A DNA stretch of 9,569 nt from Paenibacillus sp. Lineage in GTDB: Bacteria > Bacillota > Bacilli > Paenibacillales > NBRC-103111. The notes under the pieces were generated by a model. The model made no database searches. It was not told the origin of the DNA and saw nothing but the letters and a program-made list of their open reading frames with translations. Below, piece by piece: positions 6,560 to 9,569 of the stretch. Both the position numbers and the translations under genes were made by a program. Every line of letters starts with the position of its first letter. Positions within the stretch are counted from its first letter, which is position 1. The stretch is taken from assembly GCA_029239545.1 (NCBI GenBank), contig JARBUQ010000124.1, positions 1 through 9,569 of the forward strand, in the 5' to 3' direction.

Positions 6560-9442
6560 TTGTTAGACAAATGGATTCGTTTCATGGCGAAAGCCAAGTG
6601 GTTCATTGTGCTGGGCTGGGTGGTGCTTACCGCTCTTTTATTCACCTCGGCACAAGCTGGATGGTTGCCTGATCTGACACAGATTATTAGAGAAACAGAA
6701 GCCAAATTCATTCCTGCTGATGCTGAATCGATGCAGGCTTCTGTGATCGCGAATCAGATCAACCCTGATAACAAGGCTCGCTCCAATGCTGTTATTGTAT
6801 TGAATCGGGAAGGGGGACTGAATGACGCCGATCGGCAGTGGCTGCAAGCCAAGATCAACCGGCTCCATACAGAACGAGATGCGTTAGAGATCGTTAACAT
6901 TACCTCCTTATTCGATGTTCCTGAATTTGCTCAGAAGTTCGAGAGCAAGGATAAGTCCACGCTGCTTACCCTTCTTGATTTTGCCAAGCCGGACAACGCT
7001 CCTACTACTCAAGAGAATCTTGTGACTATTCGGAATAGCTTGAAGCAGGATTTGCCGAACGGTTTATCCGCAGAGCTGACGGGCAGCGCTCCGATCTCAG
7101 CGGATTTTCAGAAATCGAGTGAGGATGGGTTGAAAAAGACCGAGATTCTTACCGTCGTTCTTGTGTTAACTATCTTGCTTATCGTATTCCGTTCACCAAT
7201 CGCACCTCTCATTCCATTGGTGACGATCGCTATGTCATTACTCGTATCCAGAACCTTCGTTGGGATCGCTGCCGATATGGGCATGCCCGTATCCTCCTTC
7301 ACGGAATCCTTTCTCATCGCTGTATTATTCGGGGCTGGAACGGATTATTGCATCCTGCTTATTCAACGATTCCGCGAAGAGCTCAGTCATGGACATGATC
7401 GGATTGAGTCGCTTATCCGGACTATGCGAACAGTTGGAAAAACGGTTGTATTCTCCTCCAGTACCGTTCTGATTGCTTTCTTCCTGATTGGTTTTGCCAA
7501 ATTCGGGATGTATCAATCGGCTGTCGGTGTAGCTATCGGAATGCTTATTACGTTAATTGCGGGGCTTACCCTGACACCTGCTCTAATGATGATTCTTGGT
7601 CCCAAAATGTTCTGGCCTGTCCGCATCAAGCCAGGTCAAGGACATGGGGAATCCAAGATTTGGGGTAAAATGGCGAATTTGTCGGCCAAACGCCCTGTCA
7701 CTGTCCTGCTTGTAACCGTGCTGGTAACCGCACCGCTCATATTCCTGTTCCATGGTCAGCGTTCATTCGATGATATTGCTGAAATTAATCCAAACTCCGG
7801 ATCGGTTCAAGGCTTCAATACCGTCAAGGAGAAATTCGGAGCTGGCGAAGTGTTCCCGGTTACCGCTACTATCACGTCGGCGAAGTCGATGCGAACGCCC
7901 GAAGCGCTCGCAGCTATTGAAGCGAGCAGCGCTGCCGTCCTCAAAGCGGACCACGTCGCCGAAGTACGAAGCGCGACACGCCCGCTGGGCGATCAGATCG
8001 CCGAGCTCACGGTTCCTGATCAGCTCGGCCGCACTACTCAAGCGATCGGAGATGTCACCGGGGGCGTGACACAGATCGCGGACGGTCTGAGCCAGGCTCG
8101 CACGGAGCTTAAGCAGGGAGCAGCACCGCTTGCCGAGCTAAGCGGCGGCTTGACGCAGATGGCGCAGAGCTCGCTTGATGCGCAGCAGGGGCTGCGCCAG
8201 GTTGGTGGCGGATTGACCGGCATCCGCCAAGGGCTGTCCGCGTCCCAGAATGGCGCCGCGTTGTCCGCTCAGACCGCCGCCTCGATGGGCGACGATCTGA
8301 GCCAGCTCGCCCAGGCGTTCCCTGGGCTGAGCGAGGACCCTGCCTACCAAGCGCTGCTGACGAAGCAGCAGGGCTTGGCAGGCGCACTGCCAGAGCTCAG
8401 CGGCGGGCTGAGCTCGCTTGTGCAGGGCGCGGGAGCGCTGTCTCCCGCGGTCGCACAGATCGGCGACGGCCTCGGCCAGCTCGCCGACGGCCAGAGCCAG
8501 GCAGCTGGCGGGATCAGCCAGCTGCAGTCCGGCCTTGGCAAGCTTGACCAAGGCCTCGCAGACGGCGTCGGCGCGCTCAGCCAAGCTGCCGACGGTCTCA
8601 AGCAGATCGGCGCTGCGCAGCAGACGATCGCAAGGGATGCCGGCAAACAGATTGCCGGCTGGCAAATCCCCGCCGAAATCATCGAGTCGGCGGACTTCAA
8701 GCGATCCCTCGAGGTGTATATGTCACCCGACGGCTTAACAACCAAGCTCGAAATTGTCCTGAGCAGTCATCCTTACTCCAAGGAAGCAATGGATTCCATG
8801 GACAATTTGCGAGCCGCTATCAAAACCAGCTTCGCAGGCTCCGCAATAGACGATGCTGACGTGAAGCTGGCGGGTACGACCGCTCAATACCACGAGCTGG
8901 ATGAAATATCTAACGACGATTTCATCCGAACCGGTATCCTTGTTCTTCTCGGAATCTTCATAGTCCTAGGACTGCTGATGCGTTCAGTGCTTGCACCGAT
9001 CTACATCCTGCTCTCACTGGCCTTTAACTATCTGATTACGATGGGCATCGTCGAATTCCTCTTCGTCGAGCTGCTGGGCTTCCCGGGACTTTCCTGGACC
9101 GTATCGTTCTTCGTGTTCCTAATGGTCGTGGCGCTTGGTGTGGACTACAGTATATTCCTTATGGCTCGATTCAAGGAAGAGTACCGCCCGGGCGGTGTCA
9201 TCCCAGCCATGACCAAAGCGATGACTACCACCGGAGGAGTAATCATATCCGCAGCCGTCATTATGGGCGGCACCTTCGCCGCTTTCATGTTCTCCGGTGT
9301 GACGACACTCGTGCAGATCGGTGCAGGTATCGTGATCGGGCTTGGGCTGTACACCACCCTCTTTATGGGTCTCGTCGTCCCCGCCCTCGCCATGCTGTTC
9401 GGCGAAGCGAACTGGTGGCCGTTCAAGCGGAAGACTTCTTAG
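6560..9442 (+). CDS. MMPL/RND-family membrane transporter with heptad-repeat extracytoplasmic domain
   Basis: This is a 960-residue protein with the two-halved MMPL plan. TM1 lies at about 10-30 and is followed by an outer domain of about 130 residues. A five-helix bundle follows, with GAGTDYCILLIQRFREE (D262, Y263). TM7 is near residue 385, then comes a very long second outer domain, and the last five helices carry GVDYSIFLMARFKEE (D862, Y863). The two Asp-Tyr pairs correspond to the proton-relay residues of MmpL3-type transporters. Between about residues 490 and 690 the outer domain is a Gly/Ala/Gln/Leu heptad repeat of the pattern L-x-x-G-x-x-x-L, as in YhgE/Pip-type proteins. This explains the length compared with the roughly 720 residues of B. 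subtilis YdfJ. TTG 6560 is taken as start because AGGAGG (6547-6552) lies seven bases upstream; an earlier in-frame TTG at 6536 would run through that site. It is divergent from tetR, which probably controls it. Export of a lipid or amphipathic drug is likely, but the substrate is unknown. Confidence 0.92.
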   Translation: MLDKWIRFMAKAKWFIVLGWVVLTALLFTSAQAGWLPDLTQIIRETEAKFIPADAESMQASVIANQINPDNKARSNAVIVLNREGGLNDADRQWLQAKINRLHTERDALEIVNITSLFDVPEFAQKFESKDKSTLLTLLDFAKPDNAPTTQENLVTIRNSLKQDLPNGLSAELTGSAPISADFQKSSEDGLKKTEILTVVLVLTILLIVFRSPIAPLIPLVTIAMSLLVSRTFVGIAADMGMPVSSFTESFLIAVLFGAGTDYCILLIQRFREELSHGHDRIESLIRTMRTVGKTVVFSSSTVLIAFFLIGFAKFGMYQSAVGVAIGMLITLIAGLTLTPALMMILGPKMFWPVRIKPGQGHGESKIWGKMANLSAKRPVTVLLVTVLVTAPLIFLFHGQRSFDDIAEINPNSGSVQGFNTVKEKFGAGEVFPVTATITSAKSMRTPEALAAIEASSAAVLKADHVAEVRSATRPLGDQIAELTVPDQLGRTTQAIGDVTGGVTQIADGLSQARTELKQGAAPLAELSGGLTQMAQSSLDAQQGLRQVGGGLTGIRQGLSASQNGAALSAQTAASMGDDLSQLAQAFPGLSEDPAYQALLTKQQGLAGALPELSGGLSSLVQGAGALSPAVAQIGDGLGQLADGQSQAAGGISQLQSGLGKLDQGLADGVGALSQAADGLKQIGAAQQTIARDAGKQIAGWQIPAEIIESADFKRSLEVYMSPDGLTTKLEIVLSSHPYSKEAMDSMDNLRAAIKTSFAGSAIDDADVKLAGTTAQYHELDEISNDDFIRTGILVLLGIFIVLGLLMRSVLAPIYILLSLAFNYLITMGIVEFLFVELLGFPGLSWTVSFFVFLMVVALGVDYSIFLMARFKEEYRPGGVIPAMTKAMTTTGGVIISAAVIMGGTFAAFMFSGVTTLVQIGAGIVIGLGLYTTLFMGLVVPALAMLFGEANWWPFKRKTS

Positions 9443-9525
9443 TAGACTTCCTGCCAGCAAGCAGCACATGCTATCGTACAAACCTACATCCTCCGCAAGA
9501 GCGTATACGCTAATAAGTTCACAAA

Positions 9526-9562
9526 GAAGCCCCTCCGGAGAAGATCACTCCGGAGGGGCTTC
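9526..9562 (+). terminator. Strong hairpin after the MMPL gene, probable terminator
   Basis: GAAGCCCCTCCGGAG (9526-9540) and CTCCGGAGGGGCTTC (9548-9562) form a perfect 15-bp stem around the 7-base loop AAGATCA. No T-run follows within the window, and the minus-strand tail is only CTTCTTTGTG. Termination is therefore likely from stem strength and position, but not proven by a canonical tail. Confidence 0.65.
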
Positions 9563-9569
9563 AAGCTAT

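Noticed and set aside
8109..8665. Long minus-strand frames opposite the GC-rich part of the MMPL gene
   Set aside because: GC-rich repeat coding depletes stops in all frames, and the translations are Ala/Arg/Ser-rich low complexity.
9500..9511. 12-bp perfect palindrome AGCGTATACGCT after the MMPL gene
   Set aside because: It has no loop, no partner copy and no promoter context. It is too short to call a site and is probably incidental.

Overview
The window looks like chromosomal DNA of a Gram-positive Bacillales bacterium, most likely Paenibacillus or a close relative. The reasons are AG-rich Shine-Dalgarno sequences, GTG and TTG starts next to strong ribosome sites, a YjfB-type small protein, an arylsulfatase of the type common in Paenibacillus, and a GtrA/GtrB/GT-C membrane cassette resembling Bacillales cell-surface glycosylation loci. 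The genus is inferred from protein style, not from a marker gene.

Layout. (1) Bases 1-651, minus strand: an arylsulfatase relic. It keeps its promoter side, ribosome site and N-terminal catalytic half. The middle and most of the C-terminal half are gone through two internal deletions, the first of which shifts the frame. (2) Bases 652-868: a divergent regulatory region with a -10 box for the sulfatase, an inverted repeat and a cre-like sequence. (3) Bases 869-4810, plus strand: a compact four-gene operon encoding an Aur1-like PAP2 membrane phosphatase/transferase, a GtrB-like polyprenyl-phosphate glycosyltransferase, a GtrA-like flippase and a polytopic GT-C-like transferase. A clear intrinsic terminator follows. 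The genes suggest that a sugar is loaded onto a polyprenyl phosphate inside the cell, flipped, and transferred outside to a wall polymer, glycolipid or protein. The PAP2 protein would handle a lipid phosphate in the same membrane. (4) Bases 4811-5531: a 720-base stretch without an intact gene. It holds decayed material: a coding-like minus-strand frame broken by one stop, three dyad elements spaced exactly 51 bp apart, and the C-terminal remnant of an IS4-type transposase with two in-frame stops. (5) Bases 5492-5769, minus strand: a YjfB-family small gene with its own extended -10 promoter and terminator. (6) Bases 5791-9562: a divergent TetR regulator / MMPL exporter pair. The intergenic region carries two short perfect dyads, one on each promoter. 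The 960-residue MMPL protein has a long Gly/Leu heptad-repeat domain encoded by strikingly GC-rich DNA. A perfect 15-bp hairpin closes the window.

The least ordinary items are the twice-deleted sulfatase, the Aur1-like PAP2 coupled to a GtrA/GtrB/GT-C cassette, the 51-bp-phased dyads in the decayed region, and the GC-rich repeat insert in the MMPL exporter. I do not see convincing evidence of a wholly new defence or mobile system.
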